Shown here: piece after piece, positions 46,763 through 54,826 of the stretch
Numbering within the stretch: the stretch's first letter is position 1
Layout of the letters: every line of letters starts with the position of its first letter
DNA from: Leptolyngbya cf. ectocarpi LEGE 11479
GTDB taxonomy: Bacteria; Cyanobacteriota; Cyanobacteriia; Phormidesmidales; Phormidesmidaceae
Reading direction: 5' to 3'
DNA: 64,000 bases
NCBI RefSeq assembly: GCF_015207065.1
Contig: NZ_JADEXP010000001.1
Span: 1-64,000, forward strand
Notes under the pieces: model-generated
Database searches by the model: none
Told to the model about the DNA's origin: nothing
What the model saw: the letters and a program-made list of their open reading frames with translations, nothing else
Program-made: the position numbers and the translations under genes

Positions 46763-47959
46763 ATGGCAGTATCAAACCAGCGTGTTGTGATTTTGGGCGG
46801 TGGCTTCGGCGGCCTCTATACGGCCTTGGCCCTGAGTAAACTGCCATGGGATAAGACAGCAAAACCAGAAATCACACTGGTAGATCAGCGAGATCGCTTT
46901 TTGTTTGCCCCGTTGCTATATGAGTTGGTAACTGACGAGCTGCAAACGTGGGAGATTGCCCCCCCCTATACAGAGCTGCTAGCAGGGACCGGCATCCAGT
47001 TTCACCAGAGTGGCGTAGCGCATATCGACACTGGGGCAAATTCAGTCTGTTTGCAAGATGATACTGTCCTGCCCTACGACCGGCTGGTACTGGCTCTCGG
47101 GGGTGAAACCCCGATGGATATGGCATCGGGTGTCAAGGAGCATGCGATCGCATTTCGCACCCTTAACGATGCCTATACCCTCAAAGAACGTCTGCGTGTC
47201 ATAGAAAGCTCCGATGCCGATAAAATTCGGGTGGCTGTTGTCGGCGGCGGCTATAGCGGCGTAGAGCTAGTGTGCAAACTTGCAGAGCGCCTCGGGGAAC
47301 GCGGTCGTCTCCGCATTGTCGAGCACGGTACGGCCATCTTGCAAAACTCCCCAGAGTTTAATCAAAAAGCCGCCCAAGAGGCCCTCACCGAAAAGGGGGT
47401 TTGGATCGATTATGAAACCACTGTCACCGAAATCGGCGTAGACACGATCTCACTCAAGTACAAGGATGAAACTGATGTGCTGCCCGTGGATCTCGTACTC
47501 TGGACCGTCGGCAATCAAGTCAATCCCCTCATCACCAGCCTGCCCTTCGAAAAAAATGAGCGTCAGCAGCTCAAAATTCAACCCACGCTACAGCTGGTGG
47601 GTCAAGCGCATATCTTTGCCCTAGGTGACCTAGCCGATGGCAAAGATGCCGATGGCAACAAGGTACCCACCACCGCCCAAGCGGCCCTGCAACAGGCCGA
47701 CTACACCGCTTGGAATATTTGGGCATCGCTGACGGGGCGCCCTCCTTTACCCTTTAGATATCAACACCTCGGTGAAATGATGACCCTGGGTAGTGACACG
47801 GCCACACTGACCGGACTGGGGCTAAAACTGGACGGCACCGCAGCCCATATTGCTCGACGCTTAACCTATCTCTATCGGATGCCCACCTTTGAACATCAGC
47901 TACGGGTAGGTCTCAACTGGGTAAGTCAGCCGTTGAGAGACCTGTTATCAGTATCCTAA
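46763..47959 (+). CDS. ndbB: Demethylphylloquinone reductase NdbB (type II NADH dehydrogenase family)
   Basis: 398 residues. FAD site VVILGGGFGGLYTALAL at 8-24, NAD(P)H site VAVVGGGYSGVEL at about 155-167, and the C-terminal FAD contact IFALGDLAD. The segment VDQRDRFLFAPLLYELVTDE followed by LQTWEIAPPY matches Synechocystis NdbB (slr1743), shown to reduce demethylphylloquinone before the last methylation of vitamin K1 synthesis. NdbA/NdbC would be the alternatives. It lies in a plus-strand run with GHL10 and HAD genes. Confidence 0.87.
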   Translation: MAVSNQRVVILGGGFGGLYTALALSKLPWDKTAKPEITLVDQRDRFLFAPLLYELVTDELQTWEIAPPYTELLAGTGIQFHQSGVAHIDTGANSVCLQDDTVLPYDRLVLALGGETPMDMASGVKEHAIAFRTLNDAYTLKERLRVIESSDADKIRVAVVGGGYSGVELVCKLAERLGERGRLRIVEHGTAILQNSPEFNQKAAQEALTEKGVWIDYETTVTEIGVDTISLKYKDETDVLPVDLVLWTVGNQVNPLITSLPFEKNERQQLKIQPTLQLVGQAHIFALGDLADGKDADGNKVPTTAQAALQQADYTAWNIWASLTGRPPLPFRYQHLGEMMTLGSDTATLTGLGLKLDGTAAHIARRLTYLYRMPTFEHQLRVGLNWVSQPLRDLLSVS

Positions 47960-47986
47960 AGACTGGTGTTTAGGATAAAGCTCTCT

Positions 47987-48664
47987 ATGGCACAGCCTAA
48001 AGTTATCTTCCTCGATGCGGTCGGTACTCTCTTCGGTGTTAGAGGCAGCGTTGGCGAAGTCTATCAAACCCTGGCGCAACAGGCAGGGGTAGACGCATCG
48101 GCCAAGGGCTTAGACCAGGCCTTTTACCGCAGCTTTGCGGCAGCTGATGGGATGGCGTTTCCCGATGTGTCAGCTGTAGAGATTCCCCATCGTGAGTATT
48201 TATGGTGGTTGGACCTAGCCAAAGATACGTTTCAACGAGCAGACATCTTGAGTCAGTTCTCTGATTTTGAGGGCTTTTTTGAAGGGGTTTATCAGCACTT
48301 TGCCACAGCTGAGCCTTGGGAGGTCTACCCAGAGACCGTGAGTTCACTTCAGCGCTGGCAACGTATGGATATTACCCTGGGAATTATTTCCAACTTTGAT
48401 TCACGGATCTACGCGGTACTCGATGCGTTAGAACTGCGCCAGTATTTTCAGACGATTACTATCTCCACTGAGGCGGGGGCCGCCAAACCCGATCCGCTGA
48501 TTTTTACCGCTGCCCTGCAAAAACACAGCTGCAGCCCCCAGGATGCGTGGCATGTGGGTGATAGCCGCAAAGATGACCTCAAAGGGGCTCAGGCTGCTGG
48601 TCTACGTGGCATCTGGCTCAAACGCCCCCAGCAAACCAGTATCCAATCACCCGTTTTACGATAG
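47987..48664 (+). CDS. HAD-family hydrolase (HAD-IA)
   Basis: 225 residues from ATG 47987; a GTG at 47966 is possible. HAD motifs: VIFLDAVGTLFGV (motif I, with the second Asp of DxDxT replaced by valine as DAVGT), LGIISNFDSR (II), AKPDPLIF (III), HVGDSRKDDLKGAQAAGL (IV). DAVGT motif I is known in the HDHD3-like group, so the change is not by itself evidence of inactivity. Substrate unknown. It starts 27 bp after ndbB. Confidence 0.87.
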   Translation: MAQPKVIFLDAVGTLFGVRGSVGEVYQTLAQQAGVDASAKGLDQAFYRSFAAADGMAFPDVSAVEIPHREYLWWLDLAKDTFQRADILSQFSDFEGFFEGVYQHFATAEPWEVYPETVSSLQRWQRMDITLGIISNFDSRIYAVLDALELRQYFQTITISTEAGAAKPDPLIFTAALQKHSCSPQDAWHVGDSRKDDLKGAQAAGLRGIWLKRPQQTSIQSPVLR

Positions 48665-48890
48665 AGACACCTCTGCCACAGTCAGCGTCCACTCTCAACG
48701 GCTGACCTCGTACCCTGTCATTTTGACTTTAGGTTTATTATGATCCGGCAAGGTTACCCTTACTGAAGAGGCATAGGAAATCTAGATCTATGCGATCGCT
48801 ACCCTAAACTAAAGATTGAATTTGGTCTGGAGAATTCAGCCCACGCTACGCTTGTCGTTAACACCATCCCATCGTTTCTGGTCGTCAACT

Positions 48891-49439
48891 GTGTCTCAAA
48901 AACAGCAAAATCCCTGGATCGAAGGTCTACAGACTATTGGACTCAGCGTTGTACTCGCCCTTGGCATTCGCCAATTCGTGGCGGAAGCCCGCTATATTCC
49001 GTCCGAGTCCATGAAACCCACATTACAGATCAATGATCGCCTGGTGATTGAAAAGCTCAGCTATCGCTTTCAAGAGCCTCAACGCGGTGACATTGTCGTT
49101 TTCTGGCCACCGTCAGAAATTGTGCCCGCTGGCCAGAAACGAGATGCATTTATCAAGAGGATTGTCGGGCTACCCGGTGACACGGTAGCGGTCACGGATG
49201 GCGAGGTCTTGATCAACGATGAAGTCCAAGATGAAAGCTATATTCAAGCACCTCCTGACTACGAACAGGAGCCCGTCACCATTCCCACAGGCAGCTACTT
49301 TGTTCTGGGGGACAATCGTAATGCCAGTTATGACAGCCATGCCTGGGATATTTCTAAACCCTTTGTGCCGGAGGATCAGATCATTGGCAAGGCCGTCGTC
49401 CGATTTTGGCCCCTCACCCGGCTGGGTAGCTTAGATTAA
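48891..49439 (+). CDS. lepB: Signal peptidase I (first tandem copy)
   Basis: 182 residues from GTG 48891. An in-frame start at 48816 would add 25 residues ahead of the family start. One membrane helix (14-29) is followed by the catalytic serine S40 in YIPSESMKPTL and lysine K89 in AFIKRIVGLPGD; box E is LGDNRNASYDSH. It removes signal peptides at the outer face of plasma or thylakoid membranes. A second copy follows 63 bp later. Confidence 0.93.
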   Translation: MSQKQQNPWIEGLQTIGLSVVLALGIRQFVAEARYIPSESMKPTLQINDRLVIEKLSYRFQEPQRGDIVVFWPPSEIVPAGQKRDAFIKRIVGLPGDTVAVTDGEVLINDEVQDESYIQAPPDYEQEPVTIPTGSYFVLGDNRNASYDSHAWDISKPFVPEDQIIGKAVVRFWPLTRLGSLD

Positions 49440-49502
49440 TCGGTAGTTTGGATTAAATTGATAATGTATTAGGGTGAGCCTACGTTACCGGGGCCAATTT
49501 CT

Positions 49503-50087
49503 GTGGCTAATCAAAATCAAAACATCAAGCATTCAGAGACAAAAGGTTCAGATCCGAATATATGGCTCGAAAGTGTACAAACAATCGGTCTTAGCGTAGT
49601 TCTAGCCCTAGGAATTCGTCAGTTTGTGGCCGAGGCCCGCTACATTCCGACGGGCTCGATGGAACCGACTCTGCAGGTTAATGATCGCTTGGTCGTCGAG
49701 AAGATTAGCTATCTTTTCACCGTTCCCGATCGAGGCGATATTGTTGTTTTTTGGCCCCCCGAAGAATTAACCCCTGCAGGCCAGCCCCGCAACGCGTTTA
49801 TTAAACGAGTGATTGGCCTACCTGGGGATACGCTAGCAGTTACAGATGGCCAAGTATTCATCAATGATGAACCTATTGATGAACGGTATATCAAAGCACC
49901 TCCCAACTATGAGTGGGGGCCTAAAACTGTTCCTAAAGAGAGCTATCTTGTTTTTGGAGACAACCGCAACAATAGTGTTGACAGCCATGCATGGCCCCGT
50001 CCGTTTCTACCAGAAGATCAGATTATTGGTAAAGCTGTGGTTAGGTTTTGGCCCCCCAACCGGGTGGGGTTACTCAAACGGGATTAG
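49503..50087 (+). CDS. lepB: Signal peptidase I (second tandem copy)
   Basis: 194 residues from GTG 49503. Membrane helix about 26-41, catalytic S52 in YIPTGSMEPTL and K101 in AFIKRVIGLPGD, box E FGDNRNNSVDSH. It is very similar to the upstream copy, including RQFVAEARYIP, so the pair arose by tandem duplication. The N-terminus is longer and more polar. Cyanobacteria often have two signal peptidases with different thylakoid and periplasmic duties. Its stop shares TTAG with the convergent gene. Confidence 0.94.
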   Translation: MANQNQNIKHSETKGSDPNIWLESVQTIGLSVVLALGIRQFVAEARYIPTGSMEPTLQVNDRLVVEKISYLFTVPDRGDIVVFWPPEELTPAGQPRNAFIKRVIGLPGDTLAVTDGQVFINDEPIDERYIKAPPNYEWGPKTVPKESYLVFGDNRNNSVDSHAWPRPFLPEDQIIGKAVVRFWPPNRVGLLKRD

Positions 50088-51337
50088 ACCCAAATGTGTT
50101 TGGCCTGCCCCTGGATAGCTTGATCCCCGTAGGGCGTGTTGAGTATGTCACAGCCTAGGATTTCTGACGTGGCTGTCCAAGTATGGTTCGGGTCAAATAA
50201 GACTAGATTTGCAGGCGAACCGATCTCGATCGATGCGGGTTCCAGACCTAGACACTGAGAGGGTTGTAGGCTGAGATAATTCCATAGCTGTAAGGCGCTC
50301 CACCGTTGGGTGGCCACAAACGTTTGCCAGAGAACAGGCAAGGCTAACTGTAGACCGACGGTCCCAGGCGGGGCAACGCTAAAGGGAACGGCTTTTTCTT
50401 CATAGGTATGGGCACAGTGATCGACTGCGATCGCATCCAATGTCCCATCCTCTAACCCAGCAATCAGGGCTGAGCGATCCTCAGGCGTACCTAGCGGTGG
50501 TGCTAACCGCAGGCTGGGGGCATAGCTGTCTAACTCAGCGGTGCTAAAAAGCAAATGCAGCCACGTCACACTAGCCGTAATCGGCAGACCGTCAGACTTG
50601 GCTCTACGGATCAGCTCAACACCGCGAGCGGTGGAAATCCGCATCAGATGCACCGGTCGTTGCACCATAGCCACGTCCTCTAGGAGGGCGGTGAGCGGTA
50701 TGGTTTCGGCAGTGATCGGCAGCCCCGAAAGACCTAAACGAATGGCATCTGGACCATCACGGCAGACGCCAGATTGCGTGCGATCGCACGCCCACAGAGC
50801 TAATGGTAGCGACAGCGGCTGAGTATATTCCAATAACCGCTGTACCAGCCGTTTATTAGTCAGAGACTGCCCATCAGCAAACCCCACCACCCCCGCCGCG
50901 CTCAACTCCATCAAATCCGTCAATTGCTCACCCTGGGTGCCTCGGGTAATCGCTCCCCAAGGGAGCACTTGCGGCTCGCCCGCACCGTGGGTCAGACGCA
51001 GCATGAGCTGAGCCGGACTGTCCATCGCAGGCACCGTATTAGGCAAAATCCCCACTCGAGTAAACCCACCCTGAGCCGCAGCCTGCAGCAGCTGTTCTAG
51101 GGTCTCTCGCGATTCGTGACCGGGTTCACCCGTTTGGCTATACAGATCCACCAGCCCCGGCCCCAAAACACAACCCTGGCCATCAACCTCGCAGATACCA
51201 TCATCAATAACATCGCCAGCGATCTCAAGCGACGGCCCCATCGCCTGGATGACGCCATCGCGTATCAATACATCCCCAAGCTGATCGCGCTGATTTAGCG
51301 GATCCAGTATGCGGACCTTTCGTATCCAGCTATCCAT
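50084..51337 (-). CDS. Dihydroorotase-like protein, metal ligands lost
   Basis: 417 residues with the amidohydrolase fold of dihydroorotase: GLVDLYSQTGEPGHESRETL at 61-80, GGFTRVGILPNTVPAMD, DAIAVDHCAHTYEEKAVPF, GTVGLQLALPVL and a C-terminal GSPANLVLFDPN. The active-site HxH is replaced by Y66 and Q68, the second ligand of the HxxH strand by arginine (VHLMRIST), and the PHH motif by WLH. It is therefore probably not catalytic, like the pseudo-dihydroorotases that support aspartate carbamoyltransferase. Genomes often annotate such copies as pyrC. A true enzyme should be elsewhere. Confidence 0.85.
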   Translation of the reverse strand: MDSWIRKVRILDPLNQRDQLGDVLIRDGVIQAMGPSLEIAGDVIDDGICEVDGQGCVLGPGLVDLYSQTGEPGHESRETLEQLLQAAAQGGFTRVGILPNTVPAMDSPAQLMLRLTHGAGEPQVLPWGAITRGTQGEQLTDLMELSAAGVVGFADGQSLTNKRLVQRLLEYTQPLSLPLALWACDRTQSGVCRDGPDAIRLGLSGLPITAETIPLTALLEDVAMVQRPVHLMRISTARGVELIRRAKSDGLPITASVTWLHLLFSTAELDSYAPSLRLAPPLGTPEDRSALIAGLEDGTLDAIAVDHCAHTYEEKAVPFSVAPPGTVGLQLALPVLWQTFVATQRWSALQLWNYLSLQPSQCLGLEPASIEIGSPANLVLFDPNHTWTATSEILGCDILNTPYGDQAIQGQAKHIWV

Positions 51338-51364
51338 GATTTTTAGGACTTCTCAACCGTTACC

Positions 51365-52711
51365 TCACAGCGCACCCGCTGCCGTCGTATCAAATAGACT
51401 TCCCGACAGGTGAACCGTAATGTTCGCTGCACTCAACATCGGCTCACTTCCCACCCCGTCCGGATAGTCAATAACACTGACCGCACCATTCCCCTGCTTA
51501 AACTGCCAGAATGCCTCGGGACCCAAACCTGTCACCTGACACAAAATACATTTATTGATAGCATCGTGGGCTACCACAAGGATAGTTTTAGGCGTGTCTT
51601 GACTGTATTTAGCAACAATTTCCTGCCAGGCGGCCGCTGCTCGATCCCACACATCTTGCAAATTTTCACCCTCGGGCATCTGAACTGTTTCAGGCTTAGT
51701 CTGCCAGTCCACCAACATGCCAGGAAAACCCGCCTCAATCTCATGCTCGAATTTGCCTTCCCACTGGCCGTGGCCAATTTCCCATAGCCCTTTTGTAACC
51801 GTCAAAGACACCTCCCGATGGTGCTGCAAAATAATCTCAGCCGTCTCCTTTGGACGCATCATGGAACTAGAAACCGCACTATCAATGGGAATAGCTTTTA
51901 AAAATTCACCGGCTTGTGCCGCTTGCACCCGACCATTTTCGTTTAAGGGAATATCGATTTGCCCCTGAAAACGGGACTCGCGGTTCCAGTCGGTTTCTCC
52001 ATGGCGCACTAATAATAAACGAGGCCCTTTGAACCCACTACGTAAGACCGGTATGGGCGCTCCCGTATGACTTGTTGAGTTCATGGACTCTAATTGAGCA
52101 TCCTCCCCCCAAGCTCCCGGAAAATTGAGGACGCTAACACCGCAGTTAGCCTGGTACAGACGATTCAGGGCTTCGGGACCCAGACCAATGGCCGTTCCCA
52201 CTAAGGCGCGGTTAATCGCACTGTGGGCCACTACCAAAACAGTCTGGCCCTGATGCTTGCTCAGTAGGTCTTGCCAAAACGCGATGGCCTGTTGCCAGAC
52301 AGCCCGCACGGGATAAAAATCTTGGGTCGTACCATCAGCTTGAGGCACAGACATTTTGAACTCCTGGGGCTGATGCCGCCAAGCTTGATATTCTTCAGGA
52401 TACTGAGCTTCAATATCTGAAAATGCCATCGCCTCCCATAGGGGAAGACTAATTTCCTTGAGTAAATCAGTAGGCTGTGGTGTATCATCCCACCCCATGG
52501 TCTGGGTAATCAGAGCCGCTGTTCGGGCAGCCCGCTTCAGAGGACTGCAATAGGCGACATCAATGGCAATACCTTTTAACAACTGGCCCACCTGAGCTGC
52601 CTGATGCTCTCCTTTGTCAGTCAGCAGTGACTCATCATGGTGCCCTTGAACAATACGCTTCACATTAAATGTACTTTCACCGTGCCGAACCACAATTACA
52701 CGCGTTTTCAA
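51365..52711 (-). CDS. Two-domain histidine phosphatase (phosphoglycerate mutase-like)
   Basis: 448 residues from TTG 52711 with GAGGA 7 nt upstream; a TTG at 52729 is possible. Two complete phosphoglycerate-mutase-like domains lie in tandem. Domain 1: VIVVRHGESTFN and VVAHSAINRALV. Domain 2: LLLVRHGETDWN and VVAHDAINKCIL. Both have the phospho-accepting histidine and the second catalytic histidine. Substrate cannot be told; sugar-phosphate or phosphoserine phosphatase are options. It lies 27 bp upstream of the dihydroorotase-like gene. Confidence 0.88.
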   Translation of the reverse strand: MKTRVIVVRHGESTFNVKRIVQGHHDESLLTDKGEHQAAQVGQLLKGIAIDVAYCSPLKRAARTAALITQTMGWDDTPQPTDLLKEISLPLWEAMAFSDIEAQYPEEYQAWRHQPQEFKMSVPQADGTTQDFYPVRAVWQQAIAFWQDLLSKHQGQTVLVVAHSAINRALVGTAIGLGPEALNRLYQANCGVSVLNFPGAWGEDAQLESMNSTSHTGAPIPVLRSGFKGPRLLLVRHGETDWNRESRFQGQIDIPLNENGRVQAAQAGEFLKAIPIDSAVSSSMMRPKETAEIILQHHREVSLTVTKGLWEIGHGQWEGKFEHEIEAGFPGMLVDWQTKPETVQMPEGENLQDVWDRAAAAWQEIVAKYSQDTPKTILVVAHDAINKCILCQVTGLGPEAFWQFKQGNGAVSVIDYPDGVGSEPMLSAANITVHLSGSLFDTTAAGAL

Positions 52712-53122
52712 GGGTCTATCCTCTCTCAACTGTACTGCGCTAGGTCAAACAGTGTTGATTGTACGTGAATTAACCGATTCATGGGTAAATGTCCTCAAGC
52801 TGGCACCTGCCAGCAACGTTATGGCAATTTGCGTAGATCATTCAGAACTCTGGCGGATGCCCACCTGTTTTCTTGAGGTTGTCATAATTTAGAGTCATTC
52901 CATCTTCAGGCAAACTTAAAATTCTTGACCTTCTAAATTCCACAGGCAACCGTTAGAATCACATCAAGTCTTATACATATGAGCTAGATAGCACTGATAA
53001 AAAGGCTTTAGAGACTTCACACTCTTTTTTAGAACTAAAGTATCTAACATCCATATTTTTACGCTAACACTACCTGTTCAGCCTGATGAACAATGAAAGT
53101 ATTCTCACGACAAGTCATCCTT
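52712..53122. other. Intergenic region upstream of the histidine phosphatase
   Basis: About 410 bp between divergent genes, AT-rich, no gene seen apart from a possible longer start of the next small ORF at 53093. Confidence 0.35.
52719..52723 (-). promoter_or_regulatory. Ribosome binding site for the TTG start of the histidine phosphatase
   Basis: GAGGA on the minus strand (52723-52719) is 7 nt from TTG 52711, placing translation so that the protein starts MKTRVIVVRHGES as relatives do. Confidence 0.55.
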
Positions 53123-53290
53123 ATGAATTTTGCTAAGACTCTTTGTGGGCTCAATAACAATGGTCAGGGTAACGAAGATAGCCAGTCCTCTGCTGAGGGC
53201 AAGCAGCCTCAAGATAATACGATGGCCTTGGTCTATCCTGACGGTCGTGTCACTAACGTAAAAGTGCGCCCGAAAAAATCTTATTCATAG
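53123..53290 (+). CDS. Small hypothetical protein
   Basis: 55 residues from ATG 53123 (65 from ATG 53093). Gln/Asn/Ser-rich middle, then MALVYPDGRVTNVKVRPKKS, which looks like a short two-strand motif with a basic tail. No Shine-Dalgarno stands out. I recall no function. It lies 41 bp before comF on the same strand, so co-transcription is possible. It may be a real cyanobacterial small protein, but evidence is limited to coding-like sequence. Confidence 0.5.
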   Translation: MNFAKTLCGLNNNGQGNEDSQSSAEGKQPQDNTMALVYPDGRVTNVKVRPKKSYS

Positions 53291-53331
53291 AACCAGAAAT
53301 AACATCGTAGTTTGTGTAGTTTGTCTCATAG

Positions 53332-54042
53332 ATGTCATTACCCCAGGTCTTACGCCAGCTAACTAACATTTTCCTGAAGGCCCCTTGTCCCTTATGCCAC
53401 CGTTCTGCCATAGAGGTCATGTGTGCAGACTGTCATCGACAGCTTTTAGCCTGTCAGTGGACAGAGTCTACCCGAGGTAGTGCGTTATCTGCAGGTAACT
53501 TGACACTGTCTGATAATGTACTACCTGTCTCATCATGGGGCGTATATCGTGGCGTCCTCAAGCAAACGCTAGCCTTGCTCAAATATGGCCAACAGGCCAA
53601 CCTAGGTATTTGGTTAGGCTACCAGTTAGGTAAACATTGGCAGACAAGCAGATTTTCCCATCCTCAGAACCCAGTCGTGGTCCCCATACCGTTGCATACT
53701 ACGCGCCTCAAGCAGCGGGGATACAACCAAGCAGCCCTGATCGCTCAAGGCTTTTGTCGAGTAACAGGGTTCTCACTAGCAGAGCATGCTCTTGTCCGCA
53801 CTAAGGCCACCAATGCGATGCATAGTCTAGGGGTCCATGAGAGACAGGCCAATCTGACGGGGGCATTTCAGCTTGGAACGAAATTACCGTCTAGGTTTCG
53901 ACCTATTTTATTTATTGATGATATCTATACAACAGGGACCACAGCCCATGCTGCGGTTTTGCCTTTGGCCGAGGCCGGGTATTCTATCAGCGGTATTACG
54001 ACTGTGGCTCGAGCGGTTTTTGCATCCCCATCGGCCAGGTAA
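53332..54042 (+). CDS. ComF family phosphoribosyltransferase-like protein
   Basis: 236 residues. An N-terminal zinc-finger-like CPLCH...MCADC (19-34) and a C-terminal phosphoribosyltransferase domain with PIPLHTTRLKQRGYNQAALI and the PRPP-binding loop PILFIDDIYTTGTTAHAAV. ComF proteins aid DNA uptake in competent bacteria; in other bacteria, cyanobacteria included, some are needed for natural transformation. The last 47 bp overlap the convergent gene. Confidence 0.9.
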   Translation: MSLPQVLRQLTNIFLKAPCPLCHRSAIEVMCADCHRQLLACQWTESTRGSALSAGNLTLSDNVLPVSSWGVYRGVLKQTLALLKYGQQANLGIWLGYQLGKHWQTSRFSHPQNPVVVPIPLHTTRLKQRGYNQAALIAQGFCRVTGFSLAEHALVRTKATNAMHSLGVHERQANLTGAFQLGTKLPSRFRPILFIDDIYTTGTTAHAAVLPLAEAGYSISGITTVARAVFASPSAR

Positions 54043-54418
54043 CTAATACTCTGCCATCTTGATCGAATACTAGGCTCGCGTCTAAACCCGTAATTTGTTC
54101 AAACTGCTCAGGTGTCAATATCGTCTCTATCGCGTCAGCAGCTAAGGGTTCTGGCTGAGGATAAATGTCTATATCAGACTGCCAGGAGCGCAGTTTTTTA
54201 TGTACTCCCTGGATAAAGGGCATCCCTTTTTTCATGGGAATTTCTGACCACCCTCTGACCAGGGCTTCGGTTAGAGCTAACTCTACTAAAGATTGAGGAT
54301 AGGTTGCTAAGAGCCCAGTTAAATAATCTGCAAACAGCTTGCCATCGCTACCGTCTAGCTGATAGCTATCGACAATATGCTGCACTCGCTGACGAATGAT
54401 GTGTGATTGGATATCCAT
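53996..54418 (-). CDS. Conserved cyanobacterial hypothetical protein
   Basis: 140 residues, mainly helical and soluble. IRQRVQHIVDSYQLDGSDGK, YLTGLLATYPQSLVELALTE and ILTPEQFEQITGLDASLVFD look like a conserved cyanobacterial family, but no function is known to me. It overlaps the 3' end of comF by 47 bp on the opposite strand. The overlapping C-terminal tail (from about residue 126) is the least conserved-looking part, so both genes are likely real. Confidence 0.72.
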   Translation of the reverse strand: MDIQSHIIRQRVQHIVDSYQLDGSDGKLFADYLTGLLATYPQSLVELALTEALVRGWSEIPMKKGMPFIQGVHKKLRSWQSDIDIYPQPEPLAADAIETILTPEQFEQITGLDASLVFDQDGRVLVTWPMGMQKPLEPQS

Positions 54419-54826
54419 GGGTCTAGGGCTTAAAAAGTGGCAATGGATTCAAGCTGACATGGGGAATAAAGTAATACATGAAACCCTGGAAAACGTAAAT
54501 CTCCAAAACTTAAAAATAGCCTTTAACTGATTAACTATTCAATATAAATAGTTTTACAGAAAGCGCCATTAAGAGCGATCGCAACCATATTAAATACAAT
54601 GCCAACAGCTAACGAGCCGATTCCTTTTATGGTGAAATCGTTATCGCTTCTAACGGTTCGGGCAACTTAGGAAAGGATATTTCTGACTGTCCTGTAGGTA
54701 ATGGCTAGGGCATGTAGTCACATTTCCATAATTTTTGAGCGTTACTATTCCTGGATAGTTAGTGGCCAAATAATAGGAAATTTCCGTAGTTTTTACCGGT
54801 AAGTCCATAACCGGGCCTCCAAAAAT
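54419..54826. other. Gap upstream of the PatA-type regulator
   Basis: About 408 bp between divergent genes, with one HIP1 palindrome near 54576. No gene or clear promoter seen. Confidence 0.35.

Noticed and set aside
47987-48664. HAD protein as inactive because motif I is DAVGT
   Set aside because: DAVGT-type motif I is known in the HDHD3-like group, and the other three motifs are intact, so inactivity cannot be claimed.
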